Source: CADEED01 sp041395625
GTDB lineage: Bacteria; Pseudomonadota; Gammaproteobacteria; Steroidobacterales; Steroidobacteraceae
DNA: 64,000 nt
Direction: 5' to 3'
Assembly (NCBI GenBank): GCA_041395625.1
Contig: JAWLAE010000004.1
Location: forward strand, 1-64,000
Shown here: piece after piece, positions 27,261-36,261 of the stretch
How positions within the stretch are numbered: the stretch's first letter is position 1
How the letters are laid out: every line of letters starts with the position of its first letter
Program-made: the position numbers and the translations under genes
The notes under the pieces: generated by a model
The model's input: only the letters and a program-made list of their open reading frames with translations
The model's database searches: none
Told to the model about the DNA's origin: nothing

Positions 27261-28465
27261 GCGGTCAGCGCGACGTCCATCCAGACGAGATGATGATCGG
27301 AGCTGGAGGCGTCTGCCGGGCCTGACAAGGGTCGCAACGGATCATTGACCGTCGGCCAGAATACACCGCTGTCGCAGACAGGCAGCGTGCGCGACGGCAG
27401 TACATAGTCGACGCGCAGATTGCCGACAGCACGATCGTCGAAATCGGCGGTGTCGTTACCTGCTGGGCCGCGATGGCGGTCATTGGCACCGCCCTGCACA
27501 CGCGCGGCCTCGGACGCACCTGCGCTGGCCGGCGCTGCAGTGCGCTGCACACGCGGATGCGCCAGCAGTTCGCGGAGCGCGTCACTGCGACTGTCGCCGT
27601 CGAGCGGATCGGCATTGAGGTCGCCCAAGATAACGAAGTCGCGGCCCCGCAGCCCGCCGCGAGCGCCGGCGTCATCATAGAGATAGCGACTATCGCGCGG
27701 CGTGAGATAGTCGACCCAGAGGCGGATTTCGTCGTGATTGCGCCGGCCATTGCGATCTTCCGGGCCGTCGAACGCGGGCGGCGTCGGGTGGCTCGCCAGA
27801 ACATGTAGCACACGCTTGCCGATTCTGATCGGCACATCCCAATGACTCTTGGAGGACAGTGGCAGTACTGCAAGTGCTTCGGGCGAATACCAGTCGTCCG
27901 GTAGCAGCGCGCCCGGCATGTCGCGCCACAGGAAGTGCTGGAAGCTGCGGACGTTCGCCGCCTCGATCGGATAGCGTGACAGGACGAGCATGCCATATTG
28001 GCCGGGGAAGAACCCGAAGCCCAGTGCGTCCTGGCCGCTCGCGTCGATCCTGCCGTCGCGATTGAGGTCGAAGCCGGCGGGCATGCCGGTGTTCACTGGC
28101 GCGCTGTATGCGTATGGGTAATCGATGTGCGCCTCGCCAACCTGCGCTCGACCCAGATAGTTAGTGCGGAACAAGCGCAGCGCCTCACCGTGCGCATCGT
28201 AGTCGAACTCATTGATGAGCAGAATATCCGGCCGTACGTGCTGCACGATCGCCGCAATGCGCTGCGCCTGCGAATTGTCGGGCGTGGTCAAGTCGCGGAT
28301 CAGTGCGCCGGGGGCGGCGCGGTTGAGACTCGCATTGAAAGTCGCGATACGTACGATGGCAGGTTCACCGCCAGACGCCGCAGTCAGCAATGGCGCAGCC
28401 AACAGGACTGCGCAAACGAACAGGGGCGACGGAAGTCGCCCCTGTGCGTGTCGCGCGAGCCGCAA
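27224..28465 (-). CDS. Exported EEP-family (endonuclease/exonuclease/phosphatase) protein
   Basis: 413 residues if started at the TTG at 28465, just after the TonB-receptor stop; TGAGGT precedes it. No ATG gives a signal peptide without running far into the receptor gene. The N-terminus RLPSPLFVCAVLLAAPLLTA looks like a signal peptide. Catalytic strings are RIATFNASLN, LINEFDYD, ASHPTPPAF, ILGDLNADP and SSDHHLVWMDV, i.e. the EEP set with Glu, Asp-Asn and Asp-His conserved. An insert DLNRDGRIDASGQD looks like a calcium loop. This is a different EEP branch from the two at 25470 and 40620. It is probably co-transcribed with the upstream TonB receptor, so a role in breaking down an imported or surface-bound phosphate-containing polymer is plausible. 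Confidence 0.85.
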   Translation of the reverse strand: MRLARHAQGRLPSPLFVCAVLLAAPLLTAASGGEPAIVRIATFNASLNRAAPGALIRDLTTPDNSQAQRIAAIVQHVRPDILLINEFDYDAHGEALRLFRTNYLGRAQVGEAHIDYPYAYSAPVNTGMPAGFDLNRDGRIDASGQDALGFGFFPGQYGMLVLSRYPIEAANVRSFQHFLWRDMPGALLPDDWYSPEALAVLPLSSKSHWDVPIRIGKRVLHVLASHPTPPAFDGPEDRNGRRNHDEIRLWVDYLTPRDSRYLYDDAGARGGLRGRDFVILGDLNADPLDGDSRSDALRELLAHPRVQRTAAPASAGASEAARVQGGANDRHRGPAGNDTADFDDRAVGNLRVDYVLPSRTLPVCDSGVFWPTVNDPLRPLSGPADASSSDHHLVWMDVALTAQCKRSSVPTGQ

Positions 28466-28469
28466 GACC

Positions 28470-31400
28470 TCAGAAGACAAACTTGACGCCCAGCTGGATA
28501 CGCCAGACCGATTGCTCTGCAAGCAGCGTTGTTGCAACCGGTCGCGGCCCGGTCTGTCCCTGGATAGGCGAGTACTGGTACAGCCCGCCGACGACGCCCG
28601 TGGCATTGACGACCGGCGCGACAAACGGGAAGCCCACCTGCTCGATGCGGCCCCAGTCGCTGTTGAGCAGATTGGCGACGTTTTCGATATCGATCGACAC
28701 AATACCCTTGGCATCGCGCCAGAACGCCGGAATTTCCTGCGCGATACGCATATCCGCGATCGTGGTCCAGCGGCTGAAGAACGCATTGCGTGGTGCGATT
28801 TCGCCGCGATACTTGTCGAGACCGTTGTCGACGATGTATGCATCGAGCGCAGCCCAGGTCAGCCCGCCTGCCAGGACGACGTCGTTCTGATCACGCGGCA
28901 CGTAGAATAGCTGTCGCTGGCGTGCGGCCTGCCGCGGGTCGCCGAACAACGCCGAGCCATTGCCGAAGGTATAGCTGTAAGGCTGACCGCTGCGTCGCTC
29001 GACGAACAGGCCAACCGACGTCTCGGCGTCAGCGAAGAACGCCTTGCGCCAGTTGAGCGTCAGCGGGAAACGGTGCTTGATTTCGTAATTGGTGCGTGCG
29101 AGCCCCGGAGCGTTGATGTTCGAGGTTGCGAGGTTGTCCCAGTTGGACGACGCGGTGGAACTTGTACCGGAATTGACGTCATCAACGTCCTGGTAGCCGT
29201 ACCCGATACTGAAGTCGAAGCGCCCAGCGTCTGTTCGCCAGGTCTTGCTGATATCGAGCGTGCCGACGAAGCCGCCGCCTTCCGAGGCATTGGTCAACAG
29301 GAGATCCTGCGTGGACGCGCCGCGTGTGTCACCCGACTGCACGGAGTAGATGGGCCGACCATCTGGCGCCGTACCGCTGACGACGCGCCGGATATCGCGC
29401 CATAGCACGGCGTCCTTAACCTCCGTGTAGATCAGGTCCGTCTGCACGCGCCAGTCGTCACCCAGGCGGCCAAGGTCGAACTTGCGTACCAGACTCAGGT
29501 TGTACTTCCAGGACGACGGGACTTCGAATTCCGGATCGATGGCATTGACCGGCCCGTCGCCGGCCGCGAGTAGTTGCTGTACGGCCAGCGGAATATCGAA
29601 GCCATCGACATTCTGCAAGGCAGCGGTTTGCAGCGCGGCTGGCGACATCGCATTCACCGAGACAGCGGAGATCGTGACGCCGTCGTTGCTGTAACTGTTC
29701 GACAACCAGACATTGGGCGAGCCGCCGCCGAACAGTCCGACGCCGCCACTCAGAGTCGTCAAATCATCGATCTGCCAGTCGAAGCCGAAACGCGGCAGGA
29801 TCAGGTCGCGGCCATCGAAGGTTTCCGTATTGGAGAAGCCATAGCGATTGGCGAAGTTCTGATTGGAGTTCGGTCGATCGCCCGAGCTGAACTTCTCGTA
29901 CCTCAGGCCACCCGTAAGAGTCAGGTTTGGCGCAAGCTGCCACTGGTCCTGCAGGTAGATGCTGATCTTGTCGAGCGAGAACTGTGCACCACCGTCGACC
30001 GCATTGTTGGTGACCGCATTCTGGTAGTTGAGCGTGGTCGCAATGCGGTTCTGGAAATTGGCAATACTGCTGAAGATGTACTGCCCTTGACTGCGCGGTA
30101 CGAATAGATTGAAGACGTCGAGGCGTTCCGCCTCGATACCGGCCTTGATCGTGTGCACACCTGCCACGTACTGGGCCTTCAGCTTGATCTGATCCAAGTC
30201 ATTGGTGAGCGCATTGGCATGGCGGAATTCGTCTGGCCCAAGATAGACAGTACCGCCCTGGCTCGTGGCGACCTGCATTTCCGCGAAGTCGGTACCCTGC
30301 AGCGAATCCTGTATGCCCTCCGAGCGTTTCTGGCCGTACTTGAATTCGGTCGACAGCCGGTCGTTCCATTGCGAGAAGACCTGCAGTGAAACCTGCTCCA
30401 GCGGGAATTCGCGGTTGTACCAGTTCGACGATGCGGACGCGCGGCTCAGAGCCGGGACGTTATTGCTCTGTGTGATCTCGTTGCCCTTGCTGTTCTGATA
30501 GGCAAGCGACAGGCGGTGGTCGTCATTGATCTGCCAATCCAGCTTCGCCAGGATCTTGCGATCCTCCTCCGGCAAGTCGGAGCGGAGTTGTCCCGCATCG
30601 AAGCCGTAGACTGAATCGGCGATTCCGAGTATCTGGTTGTAGTCGGCCAATGAAACGTTCGGGATGCTGACGGGAAAACCAGCGCCAGTGGGGCCTGTGT
30701 CAGCGACGTTCTTCGCTTCGAGCTTTTCGTAGCCCAGGAAGAAGAACAATTTGTCTTCGATGATCGGGCCGCCCAGGGTCGCTCCGTAGGTCTTCTCGTC
30801 GATATCGAGATCGAACTGTTGCCCTTTGCTCTTGTCGCCAGCCAGGCTGTCGCGGAACGAGTAATAGTACGCCGAACCCTTGAAGTCGTTGGTACCTGAT
30901 TTGGTTACGACCGTGATGGTGCCGCCCTGGAATCCGGAGTCTTCGACGTCGAATGGCGCGGTACGCACCGATAGTGCCTCGACAACTTCCAGGGAAATGG
31001 GCGAGCGCTGCGTCGGGTAGCCGTTGCCATTCAAGCCGAAATCATCACCCTGGCGGATGCCGTCGACGGTGAAGCTATTGAAACGATTGTTGGTCCCGGC
31101 AATGCTCAAGGCATCGGCGTTGAATGGATCGACGATCGCCTTTGGATCAAGCCGTACGATATCTTTCAAATCACGGCTGACGCTGGGTAGGTTGGCGATG
31201 TCTTGTGCGGTGAAATTCGTGACGACGCCAACTTGCCGCTCCTGCTCCCGCGTACTTGCAACGGTCACTTCCTCCAACGTCGTCGCGTTCATCGCCAGCT
31301 CGAGATTGGTGGACGAGCCGAACTCCGCGAAGATATCCTCGATCGTTGTGGAATCGTAACCATCCTTGTTAGCTACCACCTTGAATGGCCCGCCGACGCG

Positions 31401-31664
31401 CAAGCCAGGCGCGCTGAAGCGACCTTCGGTGTTGGTCGCGACGGTGCGGATGCTACCGGTCGGCAGATGCGTGACGATGACCGACGCACCTGCCAGCGGC
31501 TGGCCATTCTCGGCCACCACACGACCAGAAATCGTCGCGGTCGTCTCCTGGGCCCATGCCGTCTGGGTTGTGAGTAGCGTACCGGCAACGAGCGCCGTGC
31601 AGGCAATGAGCGCAGCTGTTGCGAGGCGAGGCGGGGTGGAGCGGCTGGAGGCGCGGGGGTTCAT
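28470..31664 (-). CDS. Oar-like TonB-dependent receptor with N-terminal carboxypeptidase-regulatory domain
   Basis: 1064 residues from ATG 31664 (AGGAA upstream). The signal peptide ends QTAWAQ; then a carboxypeptidase-regulatory-like beta sandwich (TATISGRVVAENGQPLAGASVIVTH, about residues 38-125), a plug (ARNDNs such as TNNRFNSFTVDGIRQGDDFG and FQGGTITVVTKSGTNDFKGSAYYY) and a long barrel ending WRIQLGVKFVF, the terminal aromatic expected for outer-membrane insertion. The plan matches Oar/TonB receptors used for large or unusual substrates. The EEP gene starts 5 bases after its stop region and thymidine kinase lies upstream on the same strand after a 155-base gap. Substrate unknown; nucleic-acid breakdown products are a guess from context. 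Confidence 0.92.
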   Translation of the reverse strand: MNPRASSRSTPPRLATAALIACTALVAGTLLTTQTAWAQETTATISGRVVAENGQPLAGASVIVTHLPTGSIRTVATNTEGRFSAPGLRVGGPFKVVANKDGYDSTTIEDIFAEFGSSTNLELAMNATTLEEVTVASTREQERQVGVVTNFTAQDIANLPSVSRDLKDIVRLDPKAIVDPFNADALSIAGTNNRFNSFTVDGIRQGDDFGLNGNGYPTQRSPISLEVVEALSVRTAPFDVEDSGFQGGTITVVTKSGTNDFKGSAYYYSFRDSLAGDKSKGQQFDLDIDEKTYGATLGGPIIEDKLFFFLGYEKLEAKNVADTGPTGAGFPVSIPNVSLADYNQILGIADSVYGFDAGQLRSDLPEEDRKILAKLDWQINDDHRLSLAYQNSKGNEITQSNNVPALSRASASSNWYNREFPLEQVSLQVFSQWNDRLSTEFKYGQKRSEGIQDSLQGTDFAEMQVATSQGGTVYLGPDEFRHANALTNDLDQIKLKAQYVAGVHTIKAGIEAERLDVFNLFVPRSQGQYIFSSIANFQNRIATTLNYQNAVTNNAVDGGAQFSLDKISIYLQDQWQLAPNLTLTGGLRYEKFSSGDRPNSNQNFANRYGFSNTETFDGRDLILPRFGFDWQIDDLTTLSGGVGLFGGGSPNVWLSNSYSNDGVTISAVSVNAMSPAALQTAALQNVDGFDIPLAVQQLLAAGDGPVNAIDPEFEVPSSWKYNLSLVRKFDLGRLGDDWRVQTDLIYTEVKDAVLWRDIRRVVSGTAPDGRPIYSVQSGDTRGASTQDLLLTNASEGGGFVGTLDISKTWRTDAGRFDFSIGYGYQDVDDVNSGTSSTASSNWDNLATSNINAPGLARTNYEIKHRFPLTLNWRKAFFADAETSVGLFVERRSGQPYSYTFGNGSALFGDPRQAARQRQLFYVPRDQNDVVLAGGLTWAALDAYIVDNGLDKYRGEIAPRNAFFSRWTTIADMRIAQEIPAFWRDAKGIVSIDIENVANLLNSDWGRIEQVGFPFVAPVVNATGVVGGLYQYSPIQGQTGPRPVATTLLAEQSVWRIQLGVKFVF

Positions 31665-31818
31665 TTTGCATTTCCTTGTCTGGTTCACGCTGCTGCTTAC
31701 CATGCGGCGCGGCGCGGGGCGCATATTACAAAGGGCGCGAATGACAGGCGAGTGACATCGACAACTCGCGACCATTCTGTTGTTGCGGCGCAACGCGAGT
31801 GCCCGTCCGAGGGCCTGG

Positions 31819-32409
31819 TCAGGGCGGAGCGGCTCCACGTTGCATGACCTGGACAAAGTGCCGTCGGCAGAGCGACACGTAGCGTTCGTTGCCACCCACC
31901 TCGACTTGCGCGCCTTCGCGTTCCACGGCGCCACCAGCGCCCACTCGTACGACCATCGTGGCTTTACGGCCGCAATGACAGATGGTCTTGAGCTCCACCA
32001 GGTTATCGGCCCAAGCTAACAACTGGGCGCTGCCAGGAAAAAGCTCGCCACGAAAGTCGGTGCGCAAACCATAACAGAGCACCGGCACATTCAGCTCGTC
32101 GACCACGGCGCCCAGTTGACGCACTTGCTGTGGTTCCAGGAACTGCGCCTCATCGAGCAACACGCAGCTGAGCGGCGCGCGCGCATGTTCGGCACCAATC
32201 TCGGCACCCAGATCCTGGCCCGGCCTGAAATGCAGCGCCTCGCCGCTGATGCCGATACGAGAATGCACCCGACCACCGCCGCGGTCATCGAGCTGCGCGG
32301 TGTACAGCAGTGTACGCATGCCGCGCTCATGGTAGTTGTGAGATGCCTGCAGGAGCGCCGTCGATTTGCCGGCGTTCATGGTCGAATAGTAGAAATAGAG
32401 CTTGGCCAT
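31819..32409 (-). CDS. tdk: Thymidine kinase
   Basis: 196 residues, near-colinear with E. coli Tdk. It opens [20 protein letters not shown] with the P-loop GKST, then YNYHERG-like [11 protein letters not shown], the LLDEAQFL Walker B equivalent, [12 protein letters not shown] (lasso/substrate region), [10 protein letters not shown] and RYVSLCRRH, which give four structural zinc ligands. It phosphorylates thymidine (and deoxyuridine) with ATP in the cytoplasm, the salvage route to dTMP. It follows the CNT nucleoside permease gene by 15 bases, a direct import-then-phosphorylate pair. Confidence 0.96.
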   Translation of the reverse strand: MAKLYFYYSTMNAGKSTALLQASHNYHERGMRTLLYTAQLDDRGGGRVHSRIGISGEALHFRPGQDLGAEIGAEHARAPLSCVLLDEAQFLEPQQVRQLGAVVDELNVPVLCYGLRTDFRGELFPGSAQLLAWADNLVELKTICHCGRKATMVVRVGAGGAVEREGAQVEVGGNERYVSLCRRHFVQVMQRGAAPP

Positions 32410-32424
32410 GGCGCTGCTTCTTCG

Positions 32425-33663
32425 TCAGACCACGATGCCAACCACGGCGCCGTTCATGCATGCTGCCAGCGTTGCGGCGACGAGTGCTCGGAAGCCGAGG
32501 GCGGCCAGGTCATGGCGTCGTTCTGGCGCCATCGCGCCGATGCCGCTGATCTGAATGCCGATGCTGGACAGATTGGCAAAGCCTGCGATCGCGTAGATCG
32601 TGATCAGGCGGCTGTGTTCGCTCAACGCTCCGGCGGGCATATCGGCCAGTTGCAGGAAGGCGATGAACTCGTTCAGGATCGACTTGATGCCGAGCAGCGA
32701 CCCCGTAATTTCGGCCTCGGCCCACGGAATGCCCATCAACCACGCGATCGGCGCGAACCCCCAGCCCGCGAGTCGCTCCAATGTCAGGGGTGCGCCGGCG
32801 ACATCCGGCAGCGTACCGACCAGGCCATTCACGAGCGCGACGAAGGCGATCAGCACGATCAGGATCGCCAGTATATTGAGATAGATATGGAGGCCGTCGC
32901 TCGTGCCGCGCGTCACGGCATCCATGCTGCTCTGATACAGGCGCGGCGGCGTCTCGAGTTCGTGCGAGCCGGCGCTGTCGTCGGGCAGCATGACGTGCGC
33001 AAACAGTATCGCCGCAGGAATGGCCATGATCGATTTGGTGATCAAATGGCCCAGCATGTCGCTGCCCAGCATGCTCGCGTAGATGACCATCACCGAACCG
33101 GCGATCGTCGCCATGCCGGCCGTCATCACCAGCAACAACTCATACTGCGTCATCTTGGCCAGGTATGGCCGCACGAGGAGCGGCGCCTCCACCTGCCCCA
33201 TGAAGATATTGGCGGTGGACACGAGACCCGCGGGGCCGCGGGTGCCGAGTGTACGTTCGAACAGGTACGATATGCCGCGAATGATGACCGGCAGCACACG
33301 CCAGTACCACAGCAGCGCGGACAGCGCCGACATCACGATGACGAGCGGCAGGATCTGGAATGCGAAAGTCACCGCTGCGCCGGGATTGGTCACGGTGAAT
33401 GGTGTTGGGCCACCGCCGAGATAGCCGTACACGAAAGCCGTGCCGCGCACTGTGGCATGATTCAGCGCGATCACGGCACCGTTCACACTCTGCAGGCCGT
33501 CAGCGAGTACCGGGACTTTCAGCAGCAATACGCAAATCACGAACTGCAACGCGATCGCGATGCCCACCAGCTTCCAGTCGATGCGGCGCACATTGCTGCT
33601 GAACAGTAGTGCAATGGCGATGAACACGACGATGCCAAGGACCGCTTGTAAGATCTGCATCAT
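32425..33663 (-). CDS. CNT-family nucleoside permease (NupC-like)
   Basis: 412 residues starting at the first of two adjacent ATGs (33663/33660), which overlap the oxygenase stop. It has eight to ten hydrophobic segments; signature strings are VNGAVIALNHATVRGTAFVYGYLGGG, TANIFMGQVEAPLLVRPYLAKMTQYELLLVMTAGMATIAGSVM, and near the end NEFIAFLQLA and IYAIAGFANLSSIGIQISGIGAMAPERR, all standard for proton/sodium-coupled concentrative nucleoside transporters. It brings nucleosides across the inner membrane for the thymidine kinase encoded next. The E. coli gene symbol is not assigned because orthology cannot be checked here. Confidence 0.93.
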   Translation of the reverse strand: MMQILQAVLGIVVFIAIALLFSSNVRRIDWKLVGIAIALQFVICVLLLKVPVLADGLQSVNGAVIALNHATVRGTAFVYGYLGGGPTPFTVTNPGAAVTFAFQILPLVIVMSALSALLWYWRVLPVIIRGISYLFERTLGTRGPAGLVSTANIFMGQVEAPLLVRPYLAKMTQYELLLVMTAGMATIAGSVMVIYASMLGSDMLGHLITKSIMAIPAAILFAHVMLPDDSAGSHELETPPRLYQSSMDAVTRGTSDGLHIYLNILAILIVLIAFVALVNGLVGTLPDVAGAPLTLERLAGWGFAPIAWLMGIPWAEAEITGSLLGIKSILNEFIAFLQLADMPAGALSEHSRLITIYAIAGFANLSSIGIQISGIGAMAPERRHDLAALGFRALVAATLAACMNGAVVGIVV

Positions 33664-34592
33664 TTGAGTTTGATCTCGCGCAGGCGTTCCTGCAGGTATT
33701 CGTCGGCGGTGATCGGTGTGGGGTAGAGATCGGGGCGATCGGGACCGATACACTGCGGCAGGGTCTCGATCAGGAAATCTGGATTGAAATGCAGGAAGTA
33801 CGGCAGCGACAGGCGTGAGCGGCTGGCACGCTCGCGCGGCGGATTCGTGACACGATGGGAGGTGGACCGCAGTTGATTGTTAGTCAGCCGTTGCAGCATG
33901 TCGCCCACGTTACAGACCAGCGATCCGGGCGGCGGATTCACGGCAAGCCAACGGCCCTGTTTGTCGAGTACCTCGAGGCCCGGTTCGTCCGCGCCCAGCA
34001 ACAGCGTGATGACGTTGATGTCCTCATGCGCGCCGGCCCGCACGCTCGGGGTATCGTGTGGCGGCAGCGGCGGATAGTGAATGACGCGCAACACACTGTT
34101 GCCGAGATTCACCTTGTCGTCGAAAAAGCTGCGCGGCAGGGCGAGTGCCGTGGCGATCGCCGCCAGCAGGCGCCGACCGAGCGCGTCGAATGCGTCGAAC
34201 AGCTGCAGCGTTGAGTTCCGAAATCCTTCGATCTGCGTGGCCCAGACATTGTCGGGCATGTACTGCCGGAACGGATGTCCCGCCGGCAGGTCGCGACCAA
34301 CGTGCCAGAACTCCTTCAGATCGTGGTGCAGGGCGCCCTTGGCCGTCTCGATACCGAAAGGCGTATAGCCGCGCGCACCGCCTTGACCAGGCAGGACGTA
34401 GCGGCGTTTCTCGGCCTCGGGCAGCGCAAAGAAGTTGCGAAAACAATGCATGCAGTCGCCGATGAGGAGGTCGGGAATGCCGTGCTCGGCGATCACGACG
34501 AAGCCGGACTGTTCGTACGCCGCGCCGATGGCCGCGGCGAATGCCGCAGAGTCGATGTCGCGCGCGGACAGTGTTGGGACGGAACTCGGCAT
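33660..34592 (-). CDS. Isopenicillin N synthase-like 2-oxoglutarate/Fe(II) oxygenase
   Basis: 310 residues. The N-terminal DIOX_N region reads SGFVVIAEHGIPDLLIGDC with RNFFALPEAEKRRY; the double-stranded beta-helix has the iron triad H-x-D in GAHEDINVITLLLG and the distal His in STSHRVTNPP, then R-x-S (SRSRLSLPYF) for the cosubstrate. The family includes plant-type dioxygenases and bacterial small-molecule hydroxylases; substrate here unknown. It is the first gene of the oxygenase-CNT-tdk unit and its stop overlaps the permease start, so thymine- or nucleoside-directed oxidation is possible but only by context. Divergent from ctlX (34681). Confidence 0.9.
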   Translation of the reverse strand: MPSSVPTLSARDIDSAAFAAAIGAAYEQSGFVVIAEHGIPDLLIGDCMHCFRNFFALPEAEKRRYVLPGQGGARGYTPFGIETAKGALHHDLKEFWHVGRDLPAGHPFRQYMPDNVWATQIEGFRNSTLQLFDAFDALGRRLLAAIATALALPRSFFDDKVNLGNSVLRVIHYPPLPPHDTPSVRAGAHEDINVITLLLGADEPGLEVLDKQGRWLAVNPPPGSLVCNVGDMLQRLTNNQLRSTSHRVTNPPRERASRSRLSLPYFLHFNPDFLIETLPQCIGPDRPDLYPTPITADEYLQERLREIKLK

Positions 34593-34680
34593 GCTGGAGT
34601 GTGTTTACCCTGATCTGCCGGGTCTCTCGCGCGGCTTCGACTATTGTGCCCCCGGCGAGGGCATTGTAGAAGAGTGCGGC

Positions 34681-35613
34681 ATGCAGCAAATCACGCAAAC
34701 CGTATTCATGGTGCGACCCGCCAGCTTCGGCTTCAATCCCGAGACGGCGGGGAGCAATCGGTTCCAGCAGGCCGATACGGCACTCGCCGCTGACGCCGCG
34801 CAGCTCGCGCAGCGGGAATTCGATGCCGCGGTGCAGGCGCTGCGCTCGGAGGGTATCCGGGTGATCGTGGTGGACGATCGGCTCGAACCGCGCTGTCCCG
34901 ACGCGGTGTTTCCCAACAACTGGATCAGCTTTCATGCCGACGGCACGGTCGTGCTCTATCCGATGGAGGCGCCGACGCGCCGACGCGAACGGCGGCGGGA
35001 CGTGGCCGAACAGGTGGCGCACGACAGCAGTTTCGCCATCACGCGTTGGGTGGACCTGACGGCGCACGAGCAAGCCGGCAGATACCTGGAAGGTACCGGC
35101 AGTCTGGTCCTCGATCATCGCGCGCGCGTCGCCTATGCCTGCCGTTCGAGCCGCACTCATGAAGCCGTCCTGCAGGAGTGGTGCGCTGCGCTGGGCTATG
35201 CTGCCGAGGTCTTCGATGCCATGGATCCGCGCGGCGCGCCCATCTATCACACCAACGTCCTGATGAGTTTGGGCGAGCGATTTGTCGTGTGCGCCGCGGA
35301 CGCAGTCGCAACAGCTGACCGCGAACGCGTGCTGGCGCGTCTCGCGGCTACCCAGCGAGATCTGCTCACTTTGTCGGCCGACGAGGTGGCGGGCTTCTGT
35401 GGCAACGTGCTCGAACTCGCGAGCTGGGACGAGAATCTGGGTGATTGCAGCATTCTCGTGATGTCGACAACGGCGCGTCGCAGCTTTCGGCCGGACCATC
35501 TCGCCCGCCTCTCGGCGGCCTGCGATACCCTGTTAGCCGTACCCGTGCCCACCATCGAGCGACTGGGCGGCGGCAGCATTCGTTGCATGCTGGCCGAAGT
35601 CTTCGCGAGCTGA
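34681..35613 (+). CDS. ctlX: Citrulline/arginine deiminase-fold hydrolase (CtlX family)
   Basis: 310 residues from ATG 34681 (AGAAGAG about 9 bases upstream). It has the guanidino-group-modifying fold: MVRPASFGFNPETAGSN, PNNWISFHADGTVVLYPM, a conserved YLEGTGSLVLDH with the acidic ligand, HTNVLMSLGERF with the catalytic His, and GGGSIRCMLAEVF with the nucleophilic Cys near the C-terminus. The start TVFMVRPASF and PDAVFPNNW match the citrulline-utilisation hydrolase group better than dimethylarginine hydrolase. It would hydrolyse citrulline or a related ureido/guanidino compound. plsY begins 6 bases downstream. Confidence 0.85.
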   Translation: MQQITQTVFMVRPASFGFNPETAGSNRFQQADTALAADAAQLAQREFDAAVQALRSEGIRVIVVDDRLEPRCPDAVFPNNWISFHADGTVVLYPMEAPTRRRERRRDVAEQVAHDSSFAITRWVDLTAHEQAGRYLEGTGSLVLDHRARVAYACRSSRTHEAVLQEWCAALGYAAEVFDAMDPRGAPIYHTNVLMSLGERFVVCAADAVATADRERVLARLAATQRDLLTLSADEVAGFCGNVLELASWDENLGDCSILVMSTTARRSFRPDHLARLSAACDTLLAVPVPTIERLGGGSIRCMLAEVFAS

Positions 35614-35619
35614 TTTCGA

Positions 35620-36261
35620 ATGCCGGAACTGCTTACGACAGCGCTGCTTGGTGTCGCCGCCTACTTGTTAGGATCGGTCAATGGCAGCCTGGTGCTTGGC
35701 CGGCTGAGCGGTGTCGACATTCGCAAGCTGGGCAGCGGCAACGCGGGCGGCACCAATGCGCTCAGGACCCAGGGCAAATGGTTCGCGCTCGGCGTCGTGT
35801 TGATCGATGTTGCCAAAGGCTGGCTTGCCGTGGTTGCTGCCAAGTGGATGAGTGCAAACCACTCGACGAGCGAATGGCTGCCGGCGATGTGCGGATTCGC
35901 CGCCATGGTGGGTCATGTATGGCCGCTGTGGCATGGATTTCGCGGCGGCAAGGGCGCCGCGACACTGGTCGGGGCGTTGCTCGCGCTGGACGCACCGCTG
36001 CTGGTGCCGGTCATCGCGATATGGCTGCTGTTCGTGGTCGGTTTCGGCTACGTCGGGTTCGCAACCGTCGCCGCGGCGCTTGCGTTGCCCGTGTACGTCT
36101 TGGCGGCGCGCGACGGTAACCTGGCGTCGCTGTTGCTGTTTACTTGTGCCGCCGCACTGCTGATCATTGCAACGCATCGGCGCAATCTGGCACGAATGCG
36201 AGCTGGCACCGAGCCGCGATCACGACGGCTTTGGTTGTTAGGGAAGGGCACGAGCAAATGA
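35620..36261 (+). CDS. plsY: Glycerol-3-phosphate acyltransferase PlsY
   Basis: 213 residues, multi-span inner-membrane enzyme that uses acyl-phosphate to make lysophosphatidic acid, the first step of phospholipid synthesis. Signature motifs are intact: GSGNAGGTNALRT (motif 1, about residue 38), GHVWPLWHGFRGGKGAAT (motif 2, about 98) and a C-terminal ATHRRNLARMRAGTEPR (motif 3). The stop overlaps the birA start by ATGA, and the gene opens an apparent plsY-birA-coaX-SPOR transcript. Confidence 0.96.
   Translation: MPELLTTALLGVAAYLLGSVNGSLVLGRLSGVDIRKLGSGNAGGTNALRTQGKWFALGVVLIDVAKGWLAVVAAKWMSANHSTSEWLPAMCGFAAMVGHVWPLWHGFRGGKGAATLVGALLALDAPLLVPVIAIWLLFVVGFGYVGFATVAAALALPVYVLAARDGNLASLLLFTCAAALLIIATHRRNLARMRAGTEPRSRRLWLLGKGTSK

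Noticed and set aside
34024..35499. A 491-codon minus-strand frame across the oxygenase and ctlX genes
   Set aside because: It spans the intergenic region and two well-recognised genes in other frames; the sequence is low-information and Arg/His-rich.
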